Positions 41,325 to 54,360 of a stretch of DNA of 64,000 nt are shown here, in pieces (the first letter of the stretch is position 1; each line of letters opens with the position of its first letter). The notes below the pieces were generated by a model, which saw only the letters and a program-made list of their open reading frames with translations, did no database searches and was not told the origin of the DNA. The DNA is from Metarhizium brunneum (taxonomy: Eukaryota > Ascomycota > Sordariomycetes > Hypocreales > Clavicipitaceae): contig NC_089426.1 in the NCBI RefSeq assembly GCF_013426205.1, positions 1,798,001-1,862,000 of the forward strand, written 5' to 3'. The translations under genes were made by a program, and so were the position numbers.

Positions 41325-42191
41325 CTAACAAGCGCATCCATCCTTTGCACCAGCATCCCTGGGACCACCCAAGTTGACTCTCTGCTCTTCGCCGGCTCGA
41401 TTGGCAGTACCGGCGGCGCCGGGGCCTCTGGCTGACTTCAAGGACGTTTCGGGGATGGCATTGGCAATGGCGGTAAACACTTCCGTAACGTTGTGACCAG
41501 TCTTTGCGCTAGTCTCGAAGAACAACAGGCTTTCCTCCTCAGCGTATGCCTTGGCCTCTTCTGTTGAGACCTTGCGGGCGTCGCCTGACTCCTCACCATC
41601 TTCAGCAGCTTCATTTCCAGTCGCAGAGTCGCTAGCCAGATCTAGCTTGTTTCCGACAAGAGCGATGACAATCCCGGGCGATGCTTGCCGTTGCAGCTCG
41701 GCAACCCAGTGCTTGGCTTTGATGAGAGATGTAGGCTTGGTAAGATCGTAGACGACAAGGGCGGCTTGGGCATTTCGATAGTACATGGGCGCCAGAGAAG
41801 CGAAGCGCTCCTGGCCGGCGGTATCCCAGATTTCGAACTTGATGGTGCGAGAAGGAAGATTACATTTTTGTGTCAAGAACGCAGCTGTAGGGACGGACAT
41901 GTGGTGTTAGCTGGCTAACTGTTGCTACAGGCGACTTGCAAATTATTGCGCATGCTACCGTTCCGTAGATGACGGATCAACTGACCTCCAATAGTGGGCT
42001 CCTTGTTCTCCTGGAAGTCGTTGTTGACGAATCGAAGGACCAACGAGGACTGAGTCGCGGCAATTAGCATAATGAAGCAAGGCAGGGTGGCGGCGGGACA
42101 AGATCAAGTCTACCTTTCCAACAGCAGCCTCGCCGAGAAGAACCAGCTTGACGCTGCTGCTCGGTTTCGGAGCATTCGCAGAATCGGCCAT
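41325..42191 (-). CDS. Rab5-family small GTPase (Vps21/Ypt5 type)
   Basis: Early-endosome Rab GTPase, 233 residues. Exons 42114-42191, 41986-42049, 41325-41884. The P-loop is [11 protein letters not shown], split by intron 1 after GK. The Rab5 effector region is [16 protein letters not shown], where the Ala after TIG is a Rab5 hallmark. Other motifs are [25 protein letters not shown], and the ETSAKTG box. An acidic insertion ([20 protein letters not shown]) lies between NKLDL and SAK, as in fungal Rab5 proteins. The end GCAC carries a Cys-X-Cys double prenylation site. All catalytic residues, including the switch-II Gln, are present. Fungi carry two or three Rab5 paralogues, so I cannot say which this is. 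Confidence 0.93.
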
Positions 42192-42854
42192 CGTTTTGCT
42201 GCTGGTCGAGACTGACTGCCTTCGTGGGTGTTGATTGCTGGATAGTTTGCAACGAATAGGTGTATGCAGCAGGCTAACTCTCAGGCGACCGAGGGGTATG
42301 GCTGGCTGAAGGTAGTGGGAGAGAATCCAGCTATGTTGGGGTGGGCGTTAAGGCGTTGAAGGTCAGTTGCAAAGGCTGCAGTTGGACGCAGAGCGATGAC
42401 GACGAGGTGTCGAGGTGCCGATGATGCAGCGCCTCCAACACGCCAGGCAGATGATAGTACCAGAGAGGCCGAAAGAGCTTGCCTTGTCGCCTGCTTGCGT
42501 GCTTCCTACGTATTGCCCAGTAACCTTAAGATACATGCATCAGCCTCAGCACACGCCCTGGTAGTGTCTCGCGGGGCGCTGTTGAGCTTCTAGTGGACGC
42601 AACACCCTGTACACATAAGTACACCCTTGTGCGAGTACGGAGGTACTTGGCACCACCGCAGTTCTCAAGTGCTGTCGAAGCTGAACTCGGCGACTGTACC
42701 CGCAGCGGCAGAAAAATGTTCACCGCCAAAAATTCTAGACCTGGTGCGGACCTCATCAATGCTGCGTCGGCAAACTCTACATGCTAGTAGTACAATCATT
42801 CAGCCTACACAATTTGGGATAATCGACCGACCGGAATCTCCATAAAGCGCTATT
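42192..42854. promoter_or_regulatory. Shared upstream region of divergent Rab5 and KRI1 genes
   Basis: 663 bases between divergent start codons, so both promoters lie here. A partial dispersed motif (TACGGAGGTA) is at 42636-42645. No gene or strong regulatory box is seen. Confidence 0.45.
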
Positions 42855-44897
42855 ATGGCCTTGGGAACAGAGGGCCCGTCCAATGGCCCGAAACCGCCCA
42901 AACGCAATCTCTTGGATGACGGCGATTCCGACTCTGATGGAGGCGCTCAGTTAGAAAAAAGCGACTTAAAGGTTAATGAAGAATATGCCCGTCGCTTCGA
43001 ATATAACAAGAAGCGTGAAGAGAAGCACAAGCGTAAGTAAGCGGCCCTTGTATCCCTTGTATTTATATCTGTTCTATCCCACCTGCCTCAAGGCCGTGCC
43101 TCAAGCTAACTTATCGAAGTGGAAGAGAAGTTCAAGAACAGTGGCAAGGGCCAGGATGATGATGACGATGAATCATCATCATCATCTAATGAAACCGAAG
43201 ACGAAGATGGTTTCCTAGCCACCGAAGACTTGGACGCTCAGATCTCTGCCACTCTACATGCCATTCGAAACAAGGACCCGCGGTTGTATGACAAAAACTA
43301 CAAGTTCATAGACCTTCCCGATGAGGACACGGCGGGGACCAAGGAAAAGAAAGAAAAGCCCGTGTTTCTTCGAGATTATCACCGAGAAAAGCTCCTACAA
43401 GGAGCTGCAGCTACCTCCGACGGCGAAGAGGACCCTGTTCCGCAAACCTACGCCGAGGAACAGGACGCCCTCAGGAAGAGTATTGTCTCAGAGTTTAACA
43501 CTGCTGGAGCAGTGGATGACTCTGATGACTCCGACTCCGATGGTTTTATGAAGAAGAAAGCACCCGCCGAAATAGAAAAGACCGAAAATGGCGTCCACCC
43601 TGCGCGAGCGGCTGCCCTGAAAATTTCTGACCTGGACATAGTCAATGCTGATAAGGACCCTGAAACATACCTCTCCAACTTCTTGTCCGCCAGAGCCTGG
43701 ATACCAGAGGAAGGAGGACGCTGGAAAGCTTTCGAATCAGATGAAGGGGAGGATGATGATCGAGCCGATGAGTTCGAACAGGCCTACAACATGCGATTCG
43801 AGAACCCAGAAAAGAGCAACGAAGTCCTCCAATCTTATGCACGTGATTTTGCTGCTGCGCGATCGGTCAGAAGAGAGGAAAAGACCGGCAGACAGCGTCA
43901 AAGAGAAATAGAGAAGCAGAAGAAGGAGGAGGAAAAGCGCCAGAGACGCGAAGACAAGGCCCGCTTGCGCAAGCTCAAGCTCGAAGAGACCGAGGAGAAA
44001 CTCCGCAAGGTCAAGCAGGCGGCTGGTGCCGTTGGCAAGGAGTTAACGGAGCAGGAATGGATGAAGTTTCTTGACGAAGCATGGGAAAATGACAAGTGGG
44101 AGGAAGAAATGCAGAAGCGATTTGGCGACGACTATTACGCTATGGAGGATAACGCCACTGCAGCATCTGATGGCGGGGACGATGATATCGAGAAAAAGAA
44201 GAAGAAGAAGAAGCACGCAGAGAAGCCCAAGTGGGACGACGACATTGACATCAAAGACCTCATCCCCGACTTTGAAGTTGAGGACCAAGCCAAGCTCCGC
44301 ATCAGTCTCAGCGACGAAGACGACGAAAATCAAGATTCCGATGCGCCTCCCTCTAAAAAGCGAAAAACATCAGAACACAAGCGCGCCCGCCTCGAATCCC
44401 AAAAGCAAGCCCGCAAAGAGCGTTTCAAGCTAGAAGCCCTCGTCGATGCCAAACTTGAACTCGACAACCACGAGCTCCTTAGCTCCAACTCCGGAATGAC
44501 CTTTAGGTATCGCGAAACGTCCCCGCAATCATTCGGAATGACGGCTCGAGACATCCTCCTCGCCCCTTCGGACAAGGATCTGAACCAGTTTTTCGGCCTC
44601 AAGAAACTCGCGCCCTTTAGAGATCCTGAGAAGAAACATCGTGATAAGAAGCGTCTTGGTAAGAAGGCACGTCTCAGAGAGTGGCGAAGAGGTACATTCG
44701 GAAAGGAGTTTGAGAAGGAGGGGCCTACGTATGGGTTTGAAATGGTCATGGATGAGGAGGATGTCATAATGGATGGAGTACCTGACAAGGCCGTTACGGG
44801 CGAGTCCGTACATGTGGTTGGGGATGTTGGCGCTAGAAAGAAGAAAAGAAAGAGATCCAAGGGTAAGAAGAAGGGAGGTGCCGTGGAAGCCGAGTAA
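42855..44897 (+). CDS. KRI1: Ribosome biogenesis protein Kri1
   Basis: Nucleolar factor that binds Krr1 and is needed for 40S subunit assembly. Exons 42855-43032 and 43120-44897 (87-base intron, GCTAAC branch sequence) give 651 residues. It starts MALGTEGPSNGPKPPKRNLL, followed by the conserved DDGDSDSDGG and LKVNEEYARRFEYNKKREE. Acidic Asp/Glu/Ser runs alternate with Lys/Arg coiled coil (EKQKKEEEKRQRREDKARLR). The Kri1 C-terminal domain follows: FRYRETSPQSFGMTARDILL, then LNQFFGLKKLAPFRDPEKKH, then RLREWRRGTFG. The end is a Lys/Arg-rich nuclear signal (RKKKRKRSKGKKKGG). Length is near yeast Kri1 (591). Confidence 0.95.
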
Positions 44898-45712
44898 GTG
44901 GTGTCTGTTGGGTATAATTTCAAAAAAGGGGCGGCTGAAAGGAAATGCGTATTAGTTCATCATGACACGGCATATAGATTGGCGTAATGATACCTCTTTG
45001 TACTAACAAGAAGCAGCCAGGTGATTTGCGTTTTTTTGAGGATAAAAAACAAAGCAAGGATTAACGTGTTCCCTATTCATTTACATGTAATTACATTATA
45101 TTTGGTTTTCGGGTATATCGATCAGATGCAATGCACCCCCGCATTTTGGATATACACCACACCATGTCGCACCGGACGCCGCGTGTTGTGAACCATGCAT
45201 ATACATAATACATTCCTGCTGCCCTTTTGTCAACCCTGGAAGTCTCTGATCCATCTATGCTCCGAGAGAAAGGCCCAATGACAATGATAATAAAATACAA
45301 ATCGCTCCTCGTATTTCGCAACCAGCCCAGCCGAAAATGTGCATTCGAAGACGAATGTAAAAGAAGAAAGAAACTTCGAACGTGAACTCGATCCGAACCA
45401 GACCCATTTTTCGTGGATATGCGCCGCTAATGCCTCCCTAGCTTTGTCATGGTGTTGCCAAAGCAATGATGATAGTCCCCATGTCAGACCTAAAAGTCGT
45501 CTATCTGTGCATCAAACACTGGCGATGATACACCCTCCTGCTGATCTTCAATATGTAGTGTTCCTCTTGTTGCTTCCGTGCCTGTTTCCATCCCACGCGG
45601 GAAAGGAAACATATCAAAGAAAGCCACATCAAGTGTGACAAATGAATAATATGCTCGACGGCTGGCTACACCAGTGATCGGTGATAATCAAACTGCAACA
45701 ATGTAAGCAAGA
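44898..45712. other. Convergent intergenic region
   Basis: 815 bases between the stop codons of KRI1 and the second Zn2Cys6 gene. No repeat or gene is seen. Confidence 0.5.
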
Positions 45713-48700
45713 CTACAATGTGTGCCGTAAGCCATCCATTGCATTAGGCATCGTCATACCATTGGTTCCAAACATGGAGCCAAATAGATCCATGGCAGGG
45801 TTGCTTCCAGTCTCCCCTTGGCCAGAAGGATTCTGTACACTTTGTGACCCAGGCGGCTCCATGCCAGCAAAAGGCATAAACCATCCGGGGGGAAGGTCAC
45901 TACCTGTAAATGCAATCAGCCCGGCAGCACCAATCTGGCCCTGGTTTTGAGGCTGTTGTGGGAGATCTTGCCCACTATCTATCTTCAGGGGACGTTGATC
46001 CGGATTTGGCATCTTGGCTTGACCCTTGGCATGCCAGTTTGGTGTGCTGCCATCCATCATACTCTGATTACCGGGAGATAATGTGTATCCATAAGAAACC
46101 TGCCCGTCTAGGTTCTGTGACATCTCGTTGGATTGCTGTCCCATACTGCACATCTGTAGTATATCCTGTGAGAAGTATGGAGACTGGCTGGAGCCTTGCC
46201 GAGGGAATGACGTGACTTGCACAGGGCTCATTGGAGACATTGTCGTGTAGGATTGCGCCTGGGTCTGAGACAGCCCAACGGAATTGAATGCCGCCGCACC
46301 AGATCCGCTCGTCTGGCCACCCAAGGATACTGGGGCTTGCGGTGAGGCGGACATCTGTGTCTGAATTCTCAGGGGACCTCCAGTATGTTGTCCTATACCT
46401 GATTCAACGGACTTGTTGCTATCTTGCCGGCTGATGAGAGCATCACTAGTATTCTTTGAAGGCTGCTTGCGCTTGATACCAGGGCCCTGAGAAGCAGCTC
46501 TGCCCTCCGTACTGGATGGAGAAGCTAAACTAGTGAAGAAGTCTTCGACAGATTGCAGCTCTGGTTTCTGTTCCAATACAGCGTCTTCACCCTTGTCTCT
46601 TCTTCGCTGATATGTAGGTTCTGCAACATCGAACTCACTAACCCCGTGAGGATATCGGTTGAACCAGTCTGAATACTGTAAAATTGGCCATGATGTAGAT
46701 CCTTGTGCACCAAGCCTCCCACATCGTGATGCCTCCAAGGCATTTCTGTACTGAGTTCGAATATTTTCCACCATCCAGTGGAACATGCCCCAGTATCGCA
46801 TCGCTTTTCGTAGGAACTTGATGCTGATGCCGGCATTAACCTCAGCAGTCGCCTTGACTGCTGCATTGCCAGAGAATATTGCTAGAATGTGAATATTGGT
46901 GGCGGAGAAGGCACAGTAGCCTGCAAATGGAGCCGTCACATTGCACTTGGCATGTTCAGCATCCCGTAGCATCTCAGAGATCCGATTCGCAGCCACAACC
47001 GTCCTGGCACTGCCTTGTGCCAAAAATTCGGGGGGAGCGTCATTACCACCCGCGTTATTTGCCCAGGCAATAGGCGCCTTATGAAGGAATAGTATATTTT
47101 GCTGAATTGACAGATGCATTAGTAAAAACTGGCTGGCTGTTTTCTCAGTCGAGTGCAAGCTCAGGTTGTCTGTAGAATATTGCAGCGAATCGGGAAGCGT
47201 ACGCTGCAGTTCGTCTACTTGTTGGACCAGACTCGTATAGTTTGACGTCTCGCTCCACAAGGGGTATGAATCCATCTCTTTCCCACCTTGGTGGAGATAT
47301 GCAACGATACGACCCCAGATGGCTATAGCGCGAACTGTGTACGCCGCAACGCCCATGTGTTCCTTGGCCTGGACATTGTGCTCGCTACCTGGAGAATCAG
47401 AGAGGGGCGAGGAGCCATCGAGACACTCTGTTTGGGCCGGCATATCTAGCTGAAAATAACTTTCCTTAACAGGAAGTTGGATCTTGATAGACTCTTCCTT
47501 GATAAAAGTAGGTCGATCAGAGCCGGAAGAGTTAAAACGGTCCATCAAGAAGCATGCCCACATGATGCGTCGTCGAATTTCGCGGTCGATGAAGCTGAGA
47601 GGTGTCTTATTGCCCCGTCTGGATGGGTCGAATTCCAAGTCCTTGTGAAGCTGAAGAGCGAACGCCATGCGGATTGCTTGGCCGCCCAATGCCCAGCTAC
47701 GCCCACCGTGACACGTTCCAAACTCGTGCAGGCCTAAGATGAGAAGACAAGTTAAGATAGTCGTATTCGGCCATTCATATCGCCTCGTACAGATGTCTCG
47801 GGCACATGATGCCCACTCCTCACCTCGTAGAAAAGGTCTTGCGTCGGGGCGAATATTGGAATGTGGCGCAAAACGTGCGGCTACAGCACAAACGGAAAGA
47901 ATCAGTACGGGGGGGAGAGTATTGTTCCTGTCTCAGATGCGTTAGTATGCAAAATATCCTTCTATGGTGGAATACAGAGGCGATTCCAGGCAAAAACTAA
48001 CTTCAACTTGCGCATATAACTTGGTTTGTGAAGCAGATGGTACGCTTGGCCATAGACATTGTCGAAAAACACTTCTGCAAGATGTTCTTGAACCTCTTTC
48101 GACGGAAGAGCATCAGTGCCTTCCTGAAACAACAAGTTCTCGTCAGACTCGCCGTCGTCTGGGGACGGGGACGCATCGTCGACCCCATCGCCTCTGGCCT
48201 TGACTCTGGGTGGTCCTTTTGCCCACGCTTCTAGATCAGCACCAAAGGCCTCATCGGCGCCACGCTTTTTAGATGCCGTTTTGCTTCCTTGATTCGTGCC
48301 AGGAATTGCTGGTTTGACAACTGCTCGAGTAACGGCACATACTGTGTCTTGATCTGGCTTGGGGATAATTTTGATAATTCGGTCTTCCATCCGCTTCAGC
48401 CGCTTATCCAACATGGCCATGTAGTCTGTCCGTGGTGCAGCTTTTCGGGTTGTGACTTTATACACACAGGGAATGCGTGATCTAAGGCAATGCTTGCAAG
48501 CCGGCTTTTCTCCAGAGCAACGAATTTTCTTGCGTCGACAAGCAATGCAAGCGAGAGGTAGTCTCTTGCGATCCTTGCCTGCCTTTGTTTTCAGCTCGCT
48601 CCAAGCTGGTGGATGTCCTGCTTTATCATCCTTGTTCTTGCCTCCAAGATCCGTGCCATCAGCCCGAAGGTTCCCTGGCAAGCCAAATTCATCGGTTCCA

Positions 48701-49128
48701 GCATCTTCAAACGAATTATCAGCTGGGGAATTTCGATCACGTGTGACATCCTCTGTCATCTCCAAGCTAGCACTGCGGTCACTTGGCTCTGGACCAAAGG
48801 ACGATCCGGGCAAGCCTGGCAGGGTAGCTAGTGAGTGTCCGACAGGAGTTCCAGCACCGCTAAGTCCATGAATATGGGGAAAATCTGGGTTCGGGGGATT
48901 ACCAAAGCCAGCTTCCGGCATACCCATCATGGGGTCCTGGTCCGATAAGCCGCCGAAGGGAAAGGAAAAGTCAGGAAACGGAGAGCCGTCCATGATAACA
49001 GGCGAATTGCCATTTAAGGCTCCGGCGCTCTGGTTGTGATATATGCGGTGCGACGCGGCAGGGTCAAGAAGCGCTTGCTGAACATGCTGACCATGGTGTG
49101 AGTTGATGAGAGGCTGGCTGCCAGACAT
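45713..49128 (-). CDS. Large Zn(II)2Cys6 transcription factor with internal zinc cluster
   Basis: Predicted 1113-residue regulator. Exons 48002-49128 and 45713-47927; the 74-base intron (donor GTTAGT, acceptor ACAG) joins MRKLK-NNTLPPVLILSVCAV. I start at MSGSQPLINSHHGQ (49128); the frame stays open 59 codons further upstream, but that part looks non-coding. About 190 residues of low complexity precede the cluster Cys194, 197, 204, 211, 214, 221 (LACIACRRKKIRC, then ACKHCLRSRIPC). A basic linker and a helix that may dimerise follow (LDKRLKRMEDRIIKIIPK). The fungal-specific middle domain has LHEFGTCHGGRSWALGGQAI and FIDREIRRRIMWACFLMDRF. A Gln/Ser/Met-rich C-terminus (from about residue 840) resembles an activation region. 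The exact orthologue is not clear to me; metabolic regulators have this layout. Confidence 0.87.
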
Positions 49129-49550
49129 GATTTCGCAGGCGCCTTGATCAGGACACCGCTGAGCGGCTCCGATATAGCTATTGCCGGGCCGTGGCCAACC
49201 TAAGCTGTTTGCCAACAAGACAATTTCTCTTGTAGTTGAGGCCGAAACAATCGTACATGGGATGCCGATAAGACTCCTTCCACCTCTGCTATGTTGCAGA
49301 TCCAAATGTCATTGGCCTGAGCCAGGAGCCCAGGAGGAGTACAATGCTGGTGTAGCCAGACGTCGGCGCCCACGACCTCGGCCGGGACAATAAATTAACA
49401 TACAAGGTATAACCAGAGAGGACCGGTGGATGAGATGACGATCCAGAAGAAGGAAGTTGAAGGTAAGTAAAAGAGAGAACTGACTGCTCGCACTGACGGT
49501 CGACAAGTTTTCGGGGCGGAAGTACCAGTTTAAGTTTAAAGAATGGAGGG

Positions 49551-49580
49551 GACCGACCAGGACCGACCAGGACCAGACCG
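49551..49580. repeat. Tandem GACCGACCAG units
   Basis: Two perfect 10-base units GACCGACCAG are followed by a partly matching unit GACCAGACCG. It sits 420 bases upstream of the chosen start of the large Zn2Cys6 gene, in its likely promoter or leader. Confidence 0.85.
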
Positions 49581-49634
49581 GTAGAAGAGCAAGCCACCGC
49601 TAGTATTCTGCAAATGGGACACCCCGACAGCCAC

Positions 49635-49657
49635 GGAGACTGGAGACTGGAGACTGG
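49635..49657. repeat. Tandem GGAGACT x3
   Basis: Three perfect 7-base units GGAGACT followed by GG, 55 bases from the GACCGACCAG array, upstream of the large Zn2Cys6 gene. On the gene's own strand the unit reads AGTCTCC. Confidence 0.85.
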
Positions 49658-52600
49658 CGTTTGGACGGAGCCGAGTATTGTATGTATGTAAAGGCCCAAG
49701 TGCCCAGGTGCAGCTCTCTGCGGCCTGGCGCAGGAGCCACGACCAGCACATTGGCAAGACGAAGTGACCAGCCCGGAGCAGCAGGACTCGGTAGGGCTCA
49801 AGTCTTGACGGCGGCCCAGTCAAGTCTTGACAAAAGCCATGGTCTGCCTGTCATAAGGCCAACGGTGCAAGTTTGCAAGGGTGTCATGGAGAGACATATC
49901 CTGGTTCTTCTGGGGATCCGGCTAGACCTGTTCTGGTGTAGCGGGCGGTTGAAGTGGGTCGCTTCCCAAGCTGCTGGGGTCTCATGCAACCGCCATGGAG
50001 GTTGGCACAGGCGGGTGAGTGGCCGGTGGTCAACCCGCTTGAACCGGTCCAGGACGACCTCGGGCCTCACATGGATGGCACTGCGAGAGTGGGGAGCGAA
50101 TGGCGCGGCCTAGTTGAAGGCGTGCTCCTCCTGCCCGCATGGCCCTGTGCGCGTTGGCTTGATCAAGCATGCCAGAGACCAGGATAAGTCTACACCGGGT
50201 GGCAACGCCTACCTACTTAGTAGTACTTAGATATCCGGGCGGCGATGCCTGGTTGCCGGCGTTGTGTACAATGCCACTGCGCAGTACTCTAGAGCTCCGT
50301 ACCATGGTCAAAATATCCACATATCTGCTGCTTCGAACCATGTGTATAATTCCGCATCATCACCGCGCTCGATGTCGTGAACTGTGAGTCCCTTATCCTG
50401 GTAAGCCCTTCGTGCCTTCTGGGGTTTACAATAGGGCCCCGTACCTCTGCTTACATCGAACCGCAATTCGGGGTTCTTTGGCCCTGCGGATACCTTGCGA
50501 TGAGCTGCGATTGATATGGGGCGCTTTGCTACCCGCCGAGGTAGGTACCTAGGTACCAGTTAGTACATACGTGGTGTTGCGGGAACTGATTGAAGCGCCT
50601 GATTAGAGGCACTTGCAATGCTATGCCGGTGCAAGAGACTTTATATGAAAGCACATCTGTTGTTCTGCTCAAGGTCGTCATCCCCTGCGGCGATAACGTC
50701 GAGGCATTGACTTGGGACCGACGTATCCATGCAGACGGCCAACGCAAAAATCCATCTGTGTCGGAGGGCGTTCGGCCTGACAAGACAACCATACATGCCT
50801 GGTAGTACTGAAATTTTCTGATTTGAATCTTCGTCCTCGTCTGCCGTGGCCACCACGAGAAAGACTGAATAATCGATCAGGCTGAATGTTGAGGGCAGAG
50901 CATACATGTATAAATATACTACATCAACTCAACGAGGTCGAAGAATCGAATGGCATAAGCATGTCTGAGTGGGCCCGTTAGTGTTTGTTCACAACATCTT
51001 AGTCCCAGTTGGTAATGTTGTATCCAGCATACTGACTGTCCTAGTGCCCGTAAAGATGATTGGAAGCGCCTCAAATACTACGGAGCTACTCTTCCCAAAG
51101 CCTAAACTGAGGAATTTGCAGAGCCTCATGTGCCCGATATTTCTGTTCCTGGACATCCGAACCTTGCCTTGGTCAGTTGCATCTCGGAGACGGCTACAAC
51201 CGGATCACTTGGGAACACGGGGAAAGTCGATGTTACTCGATTTGGCAGAGAATTTGATAAATAGAAGTAAATGTTCTCTTCCCAGGTGGCGTTGAAGAGG
51301 AGAAACCAGAATGATCTCATGATTCATTCATTGGACACGCCGAGGGAAGGAGCTACCAACATGCACCCACCTACTACGTGAGTACCTAAGGTACTTGCAT
51401 TAAGGCACCCGAGGCAGCTATACAGCTTGAGCCTTCGGGCTGGAGTTTTTGCCTACTTCTCAAATCTGAGTTTCAAAGTCCATCTTCAATCATTATGCCA
51501 CCAGGAATACGATTGTCATGGCCATATGCGCAGCCATCCCGTTTTCTGCGTAAATCGAACCCATTACTTCGTCGTATAATCCATACAGGGAAGAAAACGT
51601 TGGCTAATGATTGAAGCAAGGAAGACCCAGCGTATCGAAACATTGAGAATCATCAAGCTCCATCTTCTGCGTCATTTCATACCTGAGTCGCTACCGACTG
51701 GGCGCTAGCAGCATACGTGGCACTTTCAATAATCTCGCGCTGGCAATTGGCAATGAATAAAGACTTTGGCCAGGAGCGGTAACGAGTGAGTGGGACATAA
51801 ATGCCATTCCCATGGCTGCACGGATGCTAACGTTTTATGATGGGACAGACTTGCTGCTGTACCATATTGTTAACCCCTGGGCCACTTTGTGGAAGGGTAC
51901 TCTGCCTTGACAAATGACAACTTGTACGGAGGAGTTTGGCATGAGACACTCCAGAGAGTTCACACCCTCAACACGGCCTCACGTGGTGTGTATTTTCCTT
52001 TGGAGCCGTGATTTGCATGAGGGTTTGCCTTCCTGCAGTGCTCTATCCAAGACAGATCCACATCAGTGTGAAGCAGAGATGAAAGTACCCCGTACTTTGT
52101 AGAGGAAAGATTTTGAGAAACAATGAAAAGCTCTCAATGGAGCCGGGGTGTTTGGTGGTCGAGAACCCAGCTGACCCGCTCTAGTGGCCGCGGAGGTCGT
52201 AATTAACCGTTGTTCTGCGCCTAGCAAACCTCCCAAGGCCATGAGGATCCTTGTTTAATGGAAGGCGACGCTAGCAACCAAGTCCAACAGTCGAGTTCTT
52301 TGCAATATAGCGTTGGCCAGGTCCGGCAGACATAAACTCAATATTATACCACTTCCAACATGGCCTACTAGTCAGAGTGTGCGTTCCGACAGGGAGTCGA
52401 TGCCTCCTTCAGAGCTGTTGGTATCCAAGGTACGGTGTTTCTGTGCAACCATTCACCGTTTCATACAAGCTAATGCATTGCCTCACCCCAAGCGAGGGTG
52501 TTGTACAATCATACAGGATATAGCGAAGTGCAAGGAACGCTCAAGTCGCTTTTTTTTGAGCGTACTCGGACAAAGATGTCTTATCAAAGCTAAGTGACAT

Positions 52601-54171
52601 TGTAAACCCCGCAGCCCTACGAAGTCCACGTTTAGAATTGCATGTTTGATGAAGATAACGCGAGGAAAATTCGGTTTCCATGCTGGTTGAACACCGCCAA
52701 GGACAATACCAGTCGGGTGCTTCTGACAACAGGCAAGCTGTTGATAAGCCCCAGCGATTGCTTACAATCAGTTGTGCTTGACGCACAACTGTCACACCAA
52801 CCTCAATTCACTCTTCAAGCAAGCCTCTCAACATCGCCGATGAGAACTTGGACCATTTCAGCATAGCGAGGCAGCCCCATCCTGGCTAGCTTTGGTGCCA
52901 ATTGCGTGCCAGCCTTGGCCAAACCGAAACACCTCGAAAACGATGTGACCCTGCCCATCCTAAGAAAGCTAGCTCAAACCAAAGGATGTGCACCATGCTA
53001 CGAAAATGGTAATGGGATAAAGCGGCGGGCGTGCTATGGGGATGGAGGCTTCGCCAGCTCTGAGGGAAAGCATTGAGTCCAGCATTGTGTAAGGCTGTCG
53101 TATGCATGCTGAAATCTGGAACTAATCGCACCAAGTGGCCTCGCATCATTTCAATCGCTGCCATATTGCATAAGCCGGGTGGCAATAGACGCTTCAAGTT
53201 CTTATGCCTAAAGAAGCTTCTGATTCGGGTCACCAAGGATCAGATTGACTGTCGATTGCACACCCATTACTCAACAAGATCACGCAAAAGATAACGCTCT
53301 AGAATCAATCACCACTCTTAAAGTCACGCACGTAGGTGTCTACAATGACTAGGATTGACGAATCATACTGCGGAATGTAATACGGAGTTCACAATGACGA
53401 ATTCACATCGCAGACCGTGAGGCGGCAAAGGAAGATTGCCACAGCAAGCCTAATTATTTCCATACATCTTGTTTATTAACCCGCATCTTGACAAGCAGGC
53501 ACTTGAATCTGGTGTAAGCTACTCTTGGAATTTGTCTTTCGGCTTTGACAACACGGACTTCCGCTGGGTTATTAATAAGAGGGTGCAGAAGCCAAGTCTT
53601 AGACCCGCAGAGTCAACACCGTGGCCGAGTCACATCAAGATAGTTACCGGGGGCCATGGCCGGAGCTACCCCTGTTCAATACAGATTGTTGTATGTACTA
53701 CTACTAGTATATACATGTATGTCTATTGAACAGACTCTTCTGCGCTGCGCTCTTATCCACATGGTACAAAACAACACAATGATATGCAGCGGCAGTGCCC
53801 TGCACAGATGGGCTTGGGGGACTTCTGTGTGAGTTCTGGTCAACATGAAAAGGCCACACCCTTTTTTTTGCTATCTTTCCCTAGATAGGCTGTCTTGGAC
53901 AAGACATTAAGTTCATACGCGAGTCAGCCCGGAGTTCCATCAAGAATACGTTTCAAGACAGCATGTTGTGGTCTGCGGTTGTCGTCATCGGCTGCAACCA
54001 CGTGGTCGAAACTCCCCAGAAGCAGCGATGATCCCAATTACAGCGACATAGGATACAGGCTTGCAGGTTGTCCGGAGCAGATACACGCAACCATGTGCAA
54101 TTTAGTTAAAGGATTGCGCCGATTATTATTATCTCTATGCTCTTGCTGGACTTCGTACAATACTACTACAC

Positions 54172-54360
54172 TACGGAGTATTTAGAATGTACAGAGCACT
54201 GAGGTGAAGGAGAGTTGGGTGGTGGCTCTTTACGGAGCACGTCCACTAGGATAGTGTCACGGACGGGCCAGAGCAGGGATGAGACTTGCGGCACTTGATC
54301 TCCACAAGCGAAAGTCAATTTTGCCTGTCGCCCGGCATAAGAGAGTAGCAGTACTCCGTA
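54172..54360. repeat. Pair of inverted TACGGAGTA / TACTCCGTA motifs
   Basis: TACGGAGTA at 54172-54180 and TACTCCGTA at 54352-54360 are exact inverted copies with a 171-base spacer. Both are flanked by TACTACTAC-like sequence (CAATACTACTACAC before the first, CTACTACATACTACC after the second), so the inverted similarity may extend beyond the 9-mers. This is the layout expected of a small inverted-repeat element, but no target-site duplication is evident. Confidence 0.6.
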
